From assembly GCA_020072565.1 (NCBI GenBank), contig JAIQGI010000037.1, forward strand, positions 1-64,000: DNA of 64,000 nt, in the 5' to 3' direction. Position numbers and translations under genes: made by a program. The notes beneath the pieces are model-generated. The model did not search any database, was not told the DNA's origin, and saw only the letters and a program-made list of their open reading frames with translations. The stretch is from Terriglobia bacterium. GTDB lineage: Bacteria; Acidobacteriota; UBA6911. Of the stretch, positions 36,026 through 46,235 are shown in pieces; the stretch's first letter is position 1, and every line of letters starts with the position of its first letter.

Positions 36026-38467
36026 TTATTTCACCCGGATTTCGAAGATCGTGGCGCTTGCAGGCGCCACCGTAAGTGTGTCCTCGATTTCGCTGAGAGC
36101 TTTTTCAGTGAACCTGACGATGGGCTCCTTGCCCGGGTCATTATAGTCCATGTCGTCCGGGGAGGTCAGAACCCAGGACTTTGCCTGCCGAGCCAGCTGC
36201 GCACCTTCGACCTTGAATCCGAGCCGGCAAGTCTCGTAGGTCGGATTTATGACGGAAATCGTGAGCGCCTTTTTATCCTTCGTCCAGGCGACGGCAACAT
36301 CGAGCGGTTCGGGTGCCCCTGTAACCGCCACGGGGATGGAGCCGAAGTGGCGGCGGTACATCACGAGAGCCTCGCCGGTAGAGTCAAGCACCGCGGCCGT
36401 CTTGCTCGTCTTGATGGCGCCGATGACGTTGACGGTCTGGGCGTAGCAGGCCAGTGCTATGACGTCGGTGTCCCGGCTGTATTCGTTGATGCCCGCCGCG
36501 ATGCCGAGCGCGTCGCGCATGAAATAGCGTGTGCCGAGTTCACCGAAAACGTGTGGGCCGTACCAGTAATTCCACTCGTCCAGCGAGACCCGGATATTCT
36601 TGCCCTGCATTTGCGGAATTGTCTTGAGGTATTCGCGGTGGGCGTCGGCAATGGCGCGGATGGAGTCGCCGATCTGGCGCACATGGGTCATCAGGCCGCC
36701 CCCGTGCCAATCCTGCTTGTAGAAGTGTTTGCTGTTCAGGTTGATATAGGCGGCACAGTTGGAAAGCAGCTGGCGATCCCAATCGCTGTTGGGCCGGGTC
36801 GCCTCGCCGGATGCGACCAGCTTGATGGACTTGTCGATGTCGAGCAGCGCCTGGGAGAAAGCATTGTGCCGCTTCACGAATTCCTCAATCGGCACGTTGC
36901 CCAATTGCCAGTTGCCGGACATCTCATTGCCTACCGCCCAGTAGGTGCATCGGAACGGCTCGGGATGGCCGTTCGCGGCGCGCAGCTTGCCCATCGGCGT
37001 GTCGGGGCTGCCGTTGACGTACTGCACTTCCTGGACCGCCAGGTCGACGCTGCCCAGGCCGGCGTTGAGGGCGATGAACGGCTGCGTGTTCAGCTCCTCG
37101 AGAAAGGCAAAGTACTCGTGCATGCCGAAGTCGTTGTGTTCGATACCTGTCCAGGCAGGGTTCTTGCGCGGCGGACGCTTGTCGCGGTCGCCGATGCCGT
37201 CTTTCCAGTTGTAGCCGCTGACGAAGTTACCGCCCGGCCAGCGGTAGATGGGCGAATCAAGCTGCCTGAGCATCGCCAGTGTGTCTCTGCGCATCCCCTT
37301 GATGTTGTCGTCGGGCATCAGCGAGGACGTGCCGATCAGGAACTTGCCTTTGCCTCTGCCGACGATCTCGAGAACCGCGTCGTCGGTCGAGCCGCCGGCT
37401 TTGAACTTGAGGGGGTATTTTCTAAACGCTCCCGTGATCTTGTCGACCTTAACCGTCTGGCGTTCGCCGGCGCCGCCGCCCCAGCCGAAGCTCACCTCGA
37501 TGGGCACAGCCGAAGTGTCGCCCGCCAAAATGACGTACCCCACATAGCCTTTCCCGGCGACTACGCCCAGGCCGGACTGCGTGATGCCCTTGGCTGTTCC
37601 GTCGTCGCCCAGGTCCACCTGGGGCGTGTGCTCGCCGACAAAGGCGTTTTCCTTCACCATCGTGACGGAGCTCGCGGGACCGACGGCCTTCCAGGGCGAA
37701 GGAACGAAGGTCTTGTCGCGGCGTGTTTCGCCTACGGCGGAGTAAAACTTGCGGTCCTCGAGCATCTCGGCCCAGATGCCGCCATAGATGCTGCGCCCCA
37801 GGTGTTCTATGAACTGGCCGTAGATGAGGTCAGGCATCGGTTCGCGCGTCTTCGCGGCATCAATCGTTATTGCCGGCTTGAGCTCGCGCGCCGAAAGCAG
37901 CTCCAGCTGCAGGTCGTCGAACCAGGCTTTGCCCGGGGGTACGGCGGCCTCAGCGCCCCGACTGCCCCGAGCGCCCCCTCGACCCAGTGTGGCGGCGACG
38001 ATCACGCTGTCCTGACCTTCGGTATCGAAGGCGATTTCCACTCTGGTCCAATCCCGAGTGCCGTTGATCCTCTGCGCAGGCGAGGTCACAGTGACGCCGC
38101 GCAGCTCATACATGGCACCGCGGTCGCTTGCGGCCGGTATATCCTGGGTCCTGATCCAGCCGGTCAACCTGTATTTTGCGTAGGGTTTGAGGAGTGTCTT
38201 GTTTATCCATGAAACGCCGTTTGCCGAGATCACCAGGCTGCGCGTACCGGCATGGGCAACATCGGACGCGACCTGCGCGCCGGGGGTCGTGTTCGTGCGT
38301 GGGGCAGGGTCGATGGTCCAGTGCGCGGGCTGATTGTTCGCATCCAGCATTTCGACCGACGGATTGACGATTTCACCGATGGGCTGCTTGGGTCCGATGG
38401 CGCCGGCGCCCGAAGCCAGACTAGCGATCACAAGCGCAACCGTCATCATGAATCGCCTGAGAATCAT
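36026..38467 (-). CDS. Secreted GH51 alpha-L-arabinofuranosidase with N-terminal carbohydrate-binding domain
   Basis: An 813-residue enzyme with a signal peptide (about 1-23). Residues 30-190 look like a CBM4/9-type beta-sandwich (NPSVEMLDANNQPAHW at the start, then LDDLQLELLSA-like strand). From about 200 the GH51 domain follows (LIYGQFIEHLGRSIYGGIWAEML). The acid/base Glu lies in YWAVGNEMSGNW (about residue 510) and the nucleophile Glu in VSLDEWNYWYG (about 630). GH51 enzymes release arabinose from arabinan and arabinoxylan. The C-terminal 180 residues are the usual beta-sandwich. A GAGGGGG site precedes the ATG. It is transcribed towards the DUF5695-type gene, so the two may form an operon split by a palindromic repeat. 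Confidence 0.93.
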   Translation of the reverse strand: MILRRFMMTVALVIASLASGAGAIGPKQPIGEIVNPSVEMLDANNQPAHWTIDPAPRTNTTPGAQVASDVAHAGTRSLVISANGVSWINKTLLKPYAKYRLTGWIRTQDIPAASDRGAMYELRGVTVTSPAQRINGTRDWTRVEIAFDTEGQDSVIVAATLGRGGARGSRGAEAAVPPGKAWFDDLQLELLSARELKPAITIDAAKTREPMPDLIYGQFIEHLGRSIYGGIWAEMLEDRKFYSAVGETRRDKTFVPSPWKAVGPASSVTMVKENAFVGEHTPQVDLGDDGTAKGITQSGLGVVAGKGYVGYVILAGDTSAVPIEVSFGWGGGAGERQTVKVDKITGAFRKYPLKFKAGGSTDDAVLEIVGRGKGKFLIGTSSLMPDDNIKGMRRDTLAMLRQLDSPIYRWPGGNFVSGYNWKDGIGDRDKRPPRKNPAWTGIEHNDFGMHEYFAFLEELNTQPFIALNAGLGSVDLAVQEVQYVNGSPDTPMGKLRAANGHPEPFRCTYWAVGNEMSGNWQLGNVPIEEFVKRHNAFSQALLDIDKSIKLVASGEATRPNSDWDRQLLSNCAAYINLNSKHFYKQDWHGGGLMTHVRQIGDSIRAIADAHREYLKTIPQMQGKNIRVSLDEWNYWYGPHVFGELGTRYFMRDALGIAAGINEYSRDTDVIALACYAQTVNVIGAIKTSKTAAVLDSTGEALVMYRRHFGSIPVAVTGAPEPLDVAVAWTKDKKALTISVINPTYETCRLGFKVEGAQLARQAKSWVLTSPDDMDYNDPGKEPIVRFTEKALSEIEDTLTVAPASATIFEIRVK

Positions 38468-38762
38468 TTCTTTTCCCCCTCAAAGTATGGATTCCGGAAA
38501 ATGCGATCATCGTCGTCGGTATAAGTGTGAAATCGTGTACTTAGGTAGCACACCGCTCCTGATACTTTCAATTCAAATTGGATTGCTGATCTTTCAAGAC
38601 GCCCTGGAAACCGGGAAAGAGGCGCAACCCCGGAACTTTCCCGTGACGGGCGAAATCCGCAGAATAGACTAAACTCGCAAGTCGGTCCGGGTCGATACGG
38701 CAGTTGAGCGGCAGTAACCGACAGACGTGGATATCTCCAGCCGCAAAAGGAGTATGCCGGAT

Positions 38763-39143
38763 ATGCGATCTATAATGGGTATGATCGGGCTTCTGGCAGT
38801 ACTGGTCGTAGGCTACTTCATCTACTCCGCGCAAGTCCAGCGAGGAGCGAGTGACAAGCCGGTCGCCGAGCTGATCGATCTGGTTGCTGTCAGGAGTGAC
38901 CTGCTGAGCCTCGGGAGATCGGAGAAGCTTTACCTGGCAACCAACGGCAGCTACGCCAGCCTGGACCAACTCAGGCAATCAGGTAACACCAATCCATTTC
39001 CAGAGGGCAGCCGGCGCGGCTATGTTTACGAAGCTGAAGTAGACGGGGCCGCGCATTTTCGCATCACTGCGAAACCCATGGATTCCTCCAGAACGGATCT
39101 GCCGACCCTCTCCATCGATGAAACCATGCGCATAACCCGGTAA
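38763..39143 (+). CDS. Small membrane-anchored protein resembling a pseudopilin without a prepilin site
   Basis: About 126 residues: one N-terminal membrane helix (MGMIGLLAVLVVGYFIY, residues 5-21) and a periplasmic part whose helix-loop region (RSDLLSLGRSEKLYLATNGSYASLDQL) is very like the segment after the hydrophobic helix in type IV pilins and pseudopilins. The prepilin cleavage signature (Gly followed by Phe-Thr-Leu-Ile-Glu) is missing, so PilD-type processing is unlikely. The rest ends in short strands. A ribosome site (AAAAGGAG) lies ten bases upstream of this ATG; an ATG nine bases earlier is also possible. It stands alone between GH51 and the fucose genes. Confidence 0.6.
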   Translation: MRSIMGMIGLLAVLVVGYFIYSAQVQRGASDKPVAELIDLVAVRSDLLSLGRSEKLYLATNGSYASLDQLRQSGNTNPFPEGSRRGYVYEAEVDGAAHFRITAKPMDSSRTDLPTLSIDETMRITR

Positions 39144-39361
39144 CGCGCTTTCCGCCTCCCCACTTTGCCACCGCACCGGGCTTCACCACGGTCGAGCACT
39201 GTTTGACGAAGATGAGCGCTAGGTCCCAGGATCGCATCGCGCTAGAATAGGCTCATTCTTTTGATGCGCCTGTCGATTCATCGCCGAATTATGATGAATT
39301 GGAGCGCAAGGCATTGGCAAGACCCTGATTGAACGGAATTCATTTTGAAAGGACTCAGGCC

Positions 39362-41179
39362 ATGGGAGGCAGCGATCTCAAAGTGCATGCTCCCTGCAAT
39401 CGTCTCGTAGGGGAGATGCCGAAGATAGGAATTCGACCCACCATCGATGGACGTTTGGGCGGGGTGCGCGAGTCACTGGAAAATCAGACCCTGGCGATGG
39501 CAAACGAAGCCGCGAGATTTCTATCCTCAAACCTCCGGCATGCGAATGGAATGACCGTGGAATGCGTGGTTGCAGACACCTGCATCGGCGGTGTGGCAGA
39601 GGCCGCTCGTGCCGCAGAAAAGTTCCGGCGCGAGGGTGTCGGTGTTTCACTCACAGTGACGCCGTGCTGGTGCTATGGATCGGAGACCATGGACATGGAC
39701 CCACTCATCCCAAAGGCGGTGTGGGGCTTTAACGGCACCGAGCGGCCCGGCGCCGTCTACCTGGCGGCGGTGTCGGCGGCGCATAACCAAAAGGGGTTGC
39801 CGGTCTTCAATATCTATGGACGCGACGTCCAGGATCAGGACGACACCGACATACCCGCGGATGTGCAGCAGAAACTGCTGCAATTCTCCCGAACCGGCCT
39901 GTCTGTAGCCACGATGCGCGGCAAGTCCTATCTGTCCATGGGCGGCGTGTCGATGGGGATCGCCGGTTCGATCATCGATCAGGCGTTTTTCGAGAGTTAT
40001 CTGGGGATGCGCGTCGAGGTTGTCGATATGGTCGAATTTGTCCGCCGCATCGAGGAAAGGATCTTTGATCCGAAGGAGTTTGAGCAGGCCCTGACATGGA
40101 CCCGGCGCAACTGCAAAGAGGGTGCGGATACCAATGCAGCAGGAGTCCGGCGCAGCCGGAAGCAGAAGGACCTGGACTGGGAAGCCTGCGTCAAAATGGC
40201 TCTCATTGCGCGCGACCTGATGGTCGGCAATCCGCGGCTGGCGGAAATGGGATTTGGTGAAGAGGCGCTCGGCCACAATGCGATTGCTGCGGGCTTCCAG
40301 GGGCAAAGGCAATGGACGGATCACTTTCCCAACGGTGACTTTCTCGAGGCTGTCCTTTGCTCGTCGTTCGATTGGAACGGGATCCGTGAGCCTTACATTG
40401 TTGCCACGGAAAACGACGGCCTCAACGGGGCGACGATGCTGTTGGGCCACCTGATGAGTGGTTCGGCGCAGGTTTTTGCAGATGTGAGGACATACTGGAG
40501 TCCTGCTGCGGTGCGAAGAGTGACGGGCCACAAACTGGCAGGCAAAGCCGCGGGCGGGATGCTGCACTTCATCAACTCGGGGCCTGCGGCGTTGGATGGC
40601 ACCGGACGGCAGGAAATCAACGGCAAAGCGGCAATGAAACCTTACTGGGATATAAATTCCCGGGAAGCCGAGGCCTGCCTGAAAGCCACAACCTGGTATC
40701 CGTCGATTGTGGAGTATTTCCGCGGCGGCGGATACTCCTCCTGTTATTCGACCTGCGGCGACATGCCTGTGACCGCCGCGCGCATCAATGTAGTGAGAGG
40801 GCTGGGACCCGTTCTCCAGATCGCCGAGGGATGGACGGTGGAATTGCCCGGCAAAGTCCATCAAATTCTCGACCGGCGGACGAACCAGACATGGCCCACA
40901 ACCTGGTTTGTGCCGATTCTGACCGGCAGCGGGCCCTTCCGGGATGTCTTTTCGGTGATGAACTGTTGGGGCGCCAATCACTGCGCGTATGCTTTTGGGC
41001 ATATCGGAAGCAACCTGTTAACCCTGGCGGCCATGCTGAGGATGCCCGTGTACATGCACAATGTGCCGGAGGAGCAGATCTTCCGGCCGAGCGCCTGGAC
41101 CGCGTTCGGAGCGCATGACCCCCAGGGTGCGGATTTCCGTGCCTGTGCCAATTTCGGGCCGTTGTATGGGAAATACTAG
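39362..41179 (+). CDS. fucI: L-fucose isomerase
   Basis: About 605 residues, the usual FucI length. It starts [12 protein letters not shown] and then [21 protein letters not shown], the conserved opening of the family. [21 protein letters not shown] holds the Asp that binds the Mn2+ with a family Glu, and [14 protein letters not shown] holds the third ligand His. The enzyme converts L-fucose to L-fuculose, and often also D-arabinose, in the cytoplasm. The weak AAAGGA site ten bases upstream picks 39362 over the TTG at 39329. It is the first of three co-oriented genes (isomerase, kinase, transporter) separated by 50 to 100 bases. Confidence 0.93.
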   Translation: MGGSDLKVHAPCNRLVGEMPKIGIRPTIDGRLGGVRESLENQTLAMANEAARFLSSNLRHANGMTVECVVADTCIGGVAEAARAAEKFRREGVGVSLTVTPCWCYGSETMDMDPLIPKAVWGFNGTERPGAVYLAAVSAAHNQKGLPVFNIYGRDVQDQDDTDIPADVQQKLLQFSRTGLSVATMRGKSYLSMGGVSMGIAGSIIDQAFFESYLGMRVEVVDMVEFVRRIEERIFDPKEFEQALTWTRRNCKEGADTNAAGVRRSRKQKDLDWEACVKMALIARDLMVGNPRLAEMGFGEEALGHNAIAAGFQGQRQWTDHFPNGDFLEAVLCSSFDWNGIREPYIVATENDGLNGATMLLGHLMSGSAQVFADVRTYWSPAAVRRVTGHKLAGKAAGGMLHFINSGPAALDGTGRQEINGKAAMKPYWDINSREAEACLKATTWYPSIVEYFRGGGYSSCYSTCGDMPVTAARINVVRGLGPVLQIAEGWTVELPGKVHQILDRRTNQTWPTTWFVPILTGSGPFRDVFSVMNCWGANHCAYAFGHIGSNLLTLAAMLRMPVYMHNVPEEQIFRPSAWTAFGAHDPQGADFRACANFGPLYGKY

Positions 41180-41229
41180 GCGAGAAATCAGATCAAAGCA
41201 GAGGGTAGCTGCCCGCTCACGCTGAAACT

Positions 41230-42696
41230 ATGACCCTAGAGCGCTACGTGGCCTGTGATCTTGGTGCCGAAAGCGGGCGTGTTTTGCTCGGCTCTCTGGA
41301 ACATGACCATCTTCACCTGGAGGAGATTCATCGCTTTCCGAATGGTGCTGTCGCCGTCAACAACTCCCTTCGCTGGGATGTGCTGCGCATCTTTGATGAG
41401 TTGAAGGACGGGCTCCGCAAAGTGGCGGGTCGCGGCGTCGCCGTCTCGGGCATCAGCTCCGACTCCTGGGGCGTTGACTACGTCTTGCTGCGCGGAAACG
41501 AGCCGATGCTGACGGCTCCTTATCACTACCGGGACACGCGCACCGAAGGCGCATTGCAGCGCGCATTCCTGGTTGTTCCTGCCGAGCGGATCTTCGCGGA
41601 GACCGGTATTCAATTCATGCCGATCAACACGCTCTATCAACTGCACGCCGACCTGCAGCAGAGGGCCGGACTCCTTGGCTCTGCGGACAGGTTTCTCAAT
41701 ATCGGGGATTATTTCAATTTCTTGTTTTCCGGTGTCGGCAAGTCTGAAGAATCCTTGGCCAGCACCACGCAATTGTATAACCCCTTTGTGCATGGGTGGT
41801 CGGCCTGGCTGATTGAGAAGTTCGGTTTTCCGCCGACGATTTTTCCCGAGACCGTTGCCTCCGGCACGCGGTTGGGCCCGCTGCTGCCTGCAATCGCCGC
41901 CGAGACCGGACTGCAGGGAGTTCAAGTGGTAGCCGGCTGTTCCCACGATACTGCGGCGGCAGTGGCCGCTGTGCCGGCCGAGGGGGAAGGCTGGGCGTAT
42001 CTCAGCTCAGGAACGTGGTCGTTGCTCGGCATAGAGGCTTCCTGTCCGGTTGTCAACATGCGCAGCCGGCAATTTAACTTCACCAACGAAGTCGGCTATG
42101 GCGGAAGCATCCGTTTCCTTAAGAATATCGTCGGTCTCTGGATCGTGCAGGAATGCCGCCGCGCGTGGGCACGGCAGGGTCAGGAATTCAGCTACGAGGA
42201 ACTGGCAGCATTTGCGCGAGAGGCAAAACCGCTCGTGTCGTTCGTCAATCCCCAGGAAGAGAGGTTCGGCAAGCCCGGGGGGATGCCGGACAGGATTGCC
42301 GAGTACTGTCGTGTAACCGGCCAGCCTGTCCCTGCCAATCCGGGGGCCGTGATACGCTGCGCGCTGGAAAGTCTGGCACTGTGCTACCGGCAAACGTTGG
42401 ACCAGCTCGAAAGCATAACCGGGAACAGGCCGAACAGGCTCCACATCGTCGGCGGTGGCAGCAAAAATGACCTGCTCAACCGGTTTACTGCGGATGCCAC
42501 GGGGATCCCCGTTCTGGCCGGACCGGCTGAATGTACGGGGATCGGCAACGTCCTGGTGCAGGCCATCGCCCTGGGCAGATTGCCATCGCTGGAGATTGCG
42601 CGGCAGATCGTGCGCGAGTCGTTTCACCCGGCGCGCTATGAGCCGGAAAACACCGCACTTTGGAAAGAAGCCTACAACAGATTCCGTCAGTTGTGA
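41230..42696 (+). CDS. FGGY-family sugar kinase (rhamnulokinase/fuculokinase)
   Basis: A 488-residue two-domain kinase of the FGGY family. The N-terminal ATPase-fold loop reads ACDLGAESGRVLLG, with the conserved Asp, and NSLRWDVLRIF and SDSWGVDYVLL follow as in RhaB. The C-terminal lobe has AYLSSGTWSLLGIE and LHIVGGGSKNDLLNRFTADATGIPV, the second ATP-binding loop. Sequence similarity is greater to rhamnulokinase than to the canonical FucK, but the place between fucI and fucP implies that L-fuculose is a substrate, and RhaB-like kinases may serve this role. The product, L-fuculose 1-phosphate, needs an aldolase that is not in this window. Confidence 0.85.
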   Translation: MTLERYVACDLGAESGRVLLGSLEHDHLHLEEIHRFPNGAVAVNNSLRWDVLRIFDELKDGLRKVAGRGVAVSGISSDSWGVDYVLLRGNEPMLTAPYHYRDTRTEGALQRAFLVVPAERIFAETGIQFMPINTLYQLHADLQQRAGLLGSADRFLNIGDYFNFLFSGVGKSEESLASTTQLYNPFVHGWSAWLIEKFGFPPTIFPETVASGTRLGPLLPAIAAETGLQGVQVVAGCSHDTAAAVAAVPAEGEGWAYLSSGTWSLLGIEASCPVVNMRSRQFNFTNEVGYGGSIRFLKNIVGLWIVQECRRAWARQGQEFSYEELAAFAREAKPLVSFVNPQEERFGKPGGMPDRIAEYCRVTGQPVPANPGAVIRCALESLALCYRQTLDQLESITGNRPNRLHIVGGGSKNDLLNRFTADATGIPVLAGPAECTGIGNVLVQAIALGRLPSLEIARQIVRESFHPARYEPENTALWKEAYNRFRQL

Positions 42697-42796
42697 GCGG
42701 GAGTCGCATCCGCAATCGTCAAAATCCCGGCAGAAATTCCGACGATCGCAGATACAACCCCACTGGAATTCCACACCAGCGAAAGGGCGCTTCAAT

Positions 42797-44110
42797 ATGG
42801 CATCAGGCTTAAAGGCGGAAAATCACGCGCATGGCGCACGGAGGCTGTTTCCATCCCAAAACGCGGTCCCGTTCGTCCTGGTGACCGCCCTGTTCTTTCT
42901 TTGGGGCATTCCCAACAATCTGAATGATGTCCTGATCAGGCAGTTCATGAAGTCCTTCGAGATCACGCGCTTCAAGGCAGGACTGGTTCAGTCGGCCTTT
43001 TACATGGGATATTTCCTGCTCTCCATGCCGGCGGCGCTGATCATGCGCAAGTATAGCTACAAGACCGGACTCGTGACGGGATTGCTTCTTTATGGCGCCG
43101 GTACCATGTTGTTCTGGCCTGCCGCGATCGTCCGCGATTATGGTTTCTTCCTGTTTGCCCTGTTCGTAATCGCCAGCGGTCTGGCATTCCTGGAAACGGG
43201 GGCAAATCCTTTCATCGCGCGCTTGGGTGATCCCGCGAGTTCGGAAAGGAGGTTGACTTTCTCACAGGCGTTCAATCCGGTGGGATCGATCACCGGGGTA
43301 TTGATTGGCACAGCGTTTATTTTTTCGGGCATTGAACTGGGGAGTCACGAAGTGAACGCGCTGAAGACCGCAGGGCAGTACGACGCCTACCTGCGCCAGG
43401 AAACCCTGAGGGTGATTACTCCTTACCTGGTCCTCGGTGCGGTCGTGTTTCTTTGGGCCCTCCTGATCATCAGAACGAAATTTCCTGTAATCGCCGAAGA
43501 GGGACAATCCACGACCGGCCGCGACAAAGGCAGGTTTAAGGAGCTTTTTCGGTACCCCCATTTCATTCAGGCTGTCGTCGCCCAGTTTTTCTATGTGGGA
43601 GCACAGGTGGGGACCTGGAGCTACTTCATCCAGTATACTCAGGATTACACGCATCAGCCTGAAAAGATCGCGGGGTACTTTTTGACCGGGACCCTGATTG
43701 CTTTCGGCGTGGGAAGATTCGCGTCCACCTACCTCATGAAGTTCTTTCGCCCCAACAAGCTGATGGGCGCCTTCAGCCTTGTCAACCTGCTGCTGGTGGG
43801 TGTAGGAATCCTGTTCCCAGGCTGGGCAGGGCTCTGGGCGATCTTCCTGACCAGCTTCTTCATGTCGCTGATGTTTCCGACGATTTTCGCGCTTGGCCTC
43901 AAAGAACTGGGTCCCAACACAAAACTGGGCGGTTCGATGATCGTGATGGCAATCGTGGGGGGCGCAGTGTTCACGCCCATCATGGGGCTGGTTTTCGAAG
44001 CCACCCGAAGCATGGCAGCTGCCATGCTGATCCCTATGTCTTGCTACGCATTCATCGCGTACTACGCCTTCGCCGGATCAAAGGTGCGCGTTCGTCAGGC
44101 AGTGGGTTAG
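42797..44110 (+). CDS. fucP: L-fucose:proton symporter, FucP-type MFS permease
   Basis: About 437 residues with twelve predicted membrane helices. The first helix contains FFLWGIPNNLNDVLIRQF, whose Asp matches the essential Asp46 of E. coli FucP, and helix 4 contains AFLETGANPF, whose Glu matches Glu135; both residues drive proton-coupled sugar transport. It should bring L-fucose (or a related sugar such as L-galactose or D-arabinose) through the inner membrane. The start at 42797 is chosen because homology begins soon after and AAAGGG lies nine bases upstream; the frame extends back to 42455, which overlaps the kinase gene. It is the last gene of the fucose cluster. Confidence 0.92.
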   Translation: MASGLKAENHAHGARRLFPSQNAVPFVLVTALFFLWGIPNNLNDVLIRQFMKSFEITRFKAGLVQSAFYMGYFLLSMPAALIMRKYSYKTGLVTGLLLYGAGTMLFWPAAIVRDYGFFLFALFVIASGLAFLETGANPFIARLGDPASSERRLTFSQAFNPVGSITGVLIGTAFIFSGIELGSHEVNALKTAGQYDAYLRQETLRVITPYLVLGAVVFLWALLIIRTKFPVIAEEGQSTTGRDKGRFKELFRYPHFIQAVVAQFFYVGAQVGTWSYFIQYTQDYTHQPEKIAGYFLTGTLIAFGVGRFASTYLMKFFRPNKLMGAFSLVNLLLVGVGILFPGWAGLWAIFLTSFFMSLMFPTIFALGLKELGPNTKLGGSMIVMAIVGGAVFTPIMGLVFEATRSMAAAMLIPMSCYAFIAYYAFAGSKVRVRQAVG

Positions 44111-44225
44111 ATTCTGCGGGATCCTGCGGAAATGCAGCACCATGAAGAGGGCTTCCTCCTCGCGACACATTCCGGACTGTAGTCGACGAGGGTGGCACCG
44201 GCGTTCATGGGTCGAAAGCGAGCAG

Positions 44226-44609
44226 CTACTTCTTGTCTTTCAGCAAGGCGTCAAGACCCGCAAATGGCTTGTAAGTAGAAGCCGGCTTTTGCTCGCCGCC
44301 CGGGGTCGGTTCTTCATACCACTCCGCCACTGAGTAGCGAGAGTGCTCATTGTCGTGGCAATAGAGACACAGCAACTCCCAGTTGCTGCCATCGAGCGGA
44401 TTGTTTTCGTGGTCGTGATCCTTGTGGTGTACGGTGAGTTCCCGCAGCCTCTTGCCTTCGAATTCCCGCCCGCAGCGTGCACAAATCCATGGGAACAGCT
44501 TGAGCGCCCGCTCGCGGTAGCCGTTCATCCGCAGCTCTCTTTCGCGCCGGGCTTCCGCGATCATTCGGTCCGTCGTGTCGCCATCTGCGCGCGGCCTGTT
44601 CGGTGACAT
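44226..44609 (-). CDS. yajD: YajD-family HNH nuclease
   Basis: About 127 residues, highly similar in layout to E. coli YajD. CARCGREFEGKRLRELTVHHKDHDHENNP carries the first zinc CxxC pair and the HH/D of the HNH motif, and DGSNWELLCLYCHDNEHS holds the second CxxC-like pair and the HNH Asn and His; the C-terminus ends with YKPFAGLDALLKDKK, as in YajD. HNH nucleases cut DNA through a single metal ion; the physiological role of YajD is unknown. GGAGAG seven bases upstream picks the start at 44609. It converges on fucP with about 115 bases between stops, and no partner gene is evident. Confidence 0.88.
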   Translation of the reverse strand: MSPNRPRADGDTTDRMIAEARRERELRMNGYRERALKLFPWICARCGREFEGKRLRELTVHHKDHDHENNPLDGSNWELLCLYCHDNEHSRYSVAEWYEEPTPGGEQKPASTYKPFAGLDALLKDKK

Positions 44610-44657
44610 CTGTTTGCTCTCCAGCCATCCAGTGTACGGCAAAATCCCCGCTTACAC

Positions 44658-45851
44658 TCAAGGATCGCCATGCGTGCGCTTTTGGATGGGCTTGGGCTTT
44701 GCGTCCGGCGCTTTTGACGCTGCTCCCGTCGCAAAGAGCAGATTCGCGTGCTCCTTGGTGCCGTAACCGCTCTTGAATGGAAGCGGCCTTGCCGCGCCTG
44801 GCGCTTGGTAGGCTTTTCTCAAATCTCGCTGTTCGGCCCAGGGGACTTCGCTGATCGGCCCATAATAATTGCCGTAGAGCATGATCCTCCATCTCTCCGG
44901 GCTGAAAGCCCGGTAGGGGATCCCCGAGTCATCCTGCAAGACCGAAGAGCTCTGCGAAAGCAGAAAGTCGCGAATCAGAGCGAAACTTTTTGAATGCATC
45001 AGGTACGACGCTGCTTTCAAGTAGCTGTTAGCCCGGCCCAGCGTGCCCAAGTAATTGAGGAAACGCTTGTCCCGTTCCAGAGCCTGATCGGACAGGTCGG
45101 TGCGGAAATAATCCAACTCCTGCGTGGGCGCGCCCGCCTGGCGCACAAACGTTATCCTGACTCCACGCGCGCCCGCTTTGATCGGATCTTCTCCTGGCAG
45201 CAGGATGACATCGCCCGATTCGCTGAGCTTGACATACTGCACGCCGGTGATCTCATTGCCGGAGCGCACGACCAGGACATAAAGCAGCGGGAGCACACCA
45301 TACGCATCGCCCTTCAGCAACTTGCTGCCCATTTCCTTGGTGATAAAAAAGCCCATGTCAAGCGCCGGTTTGAGAGACATTCCGAGATTGTTCAGGTCGG
45401 CTGCAATCCTCTCCTCCGGCAAGTTCTCGAGCGGAGGGACTCTGCCTATGGTTTCAAGTCCGCACAGTACATATTTCGGCGCGCCCGGGTAGATGAGATA
45501 AGCGTTCAGAAAATCCGGACCGCCAAACATATAGAAAACCGGTGCACCGTTGTCGATGAACGGTCTGATCTCGGTTCCCGCCCATGACGTCATCACATCC
45601 CACCTGGTTTTCTGTTTCGCCTGCCATTCCGCGTCCAGGAGTTCGGCGTGCTCCTGATAGGCCGGCAGCTGCTCGAACTTCTTCAGTGGAGAGGTTTCCT
45701 GCAAAGGCAGCGCAGCAAGATAACGAGCGCGGTCGTTGGGCGAGGAAACTCGAGACTGTCCCCATGACCACTGAGTCGCAAGCCCCAGGACGACAAAAAT
45801 GACGACGGAGCGAAAAGGACGAAACCGGGAGATCATAAGTGTTCTTGGCAT
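44658..45851 (-). CDS. Exported protein of unknown function
   Basis: A 397-residue protein with a signal peptide (RPFRSVVIFVVLGLATQWSWG, shown in short: basic start, hydrophobic core, cleavage near residue 31). No known domain is recognised. Conserved-looking blocks are VFYMFGGPDFLNAYLIYP near 105-122 and SFALIRDFLLSQSSSVLQDDSGIPYRAF near 300-325; the first resembles a motif seen in hypothetical exported proteins from several phyla. The C-terminus is low complexity (Lys-Pro repeats). It is the gene behind yajD on the same strand with a gap of 48 bases, which is probably not meaningful. The first in-frame ATG is used; another lies at 45836. Function not inferred. Confidence 0.6.
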   Translation of the reverse strand: MPRTLMISRFRPFRSVVIFVVLGLATQWSWGQSRVSSPNDRARYLAALPLQETSPLKKFEQLPAYQEHAELLDAEWQAKQKTRWDVMTSWAGTEIRPFIDNGAPVFYMFGGPDFLNAYLIYPGAPKYVLCGLETIGRVPPLENLPEERIAADLNNLGMSLKPALDMGFFITKEMGSKLLKGDAYGVLPLLYVLVVRSGNEITGVQYVKLSESGDVILLPGEDPIKAGARGVRITFVRQAGAPTQELDYFRTDLSDQALERDKRFLNYLGTLGRANSYLKAASYLMHSKSFALIRDFLLSQSSSVLQDDSGIPYRAFSPERWRIMLYGNYYGPISEVPWAEQRDLRKAYQAPGAARPLPFKSGYGTKEHANLLFATGAASKAPDAKPKPIQKRTHGDP

Positions 45852-46235
45852 TCAGCCGCTTATTGCACGCTTAACTGCGAGGGTCATGTAAACCTGCTTC
45901 AAGACTGTCAGGTTGGCAGTACCCGTGCTCCATTCCGAACTCAAAGCTGCTGGGTCAGCAGTACCGATGCCGGCGCTGGGATTGAAGCGCCCGGAAACGC
46001 AAGACAAACTGGGACCAAAGGACGGTGAAACCCAGAACCTCCGCTCCCATACTACATTATAGTCCCTTCTTTGTCTCAATCCACGGGCACAACGCGCAGC
46101 CAAACAGCCGCCGGCTCTGATCGGCACCGCCGGTCTCAGCCAGATATTACCCAATCCAGCCTTGTATCATTTCATCGGCCGGGAGCCAAGATTTTTTCTC
46201 GAAAATAACCCGAAGAACCCTTTTTTCGATAGAAT
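45852..46235. other. Intergenic region
   Basis: About 384 bases. A minus-strand frame (45852-46154) has no homology that I recognise and is Trp/Arg rich; I do not call it. The right end has a T-rich stretch (46180-46230) just before the tRNA-binding protein gene, which may contain its promoter. Confidence 0.35.

Noticed and set aside
35990-38212. A 740-codon plus-strand frame opposite the GH51 gene
   Set aside because: The opposite strand has all GH51 catalytic motifs; the plus-strand translation is Arg/Val-rich and runs through the palindromic repeat.
45852-46154. A 100-codon minus-strand frame upstream of the exported protein gene
   Set aside because: No homology recognised, no signal, and no ribosome site; treated as non-coding.
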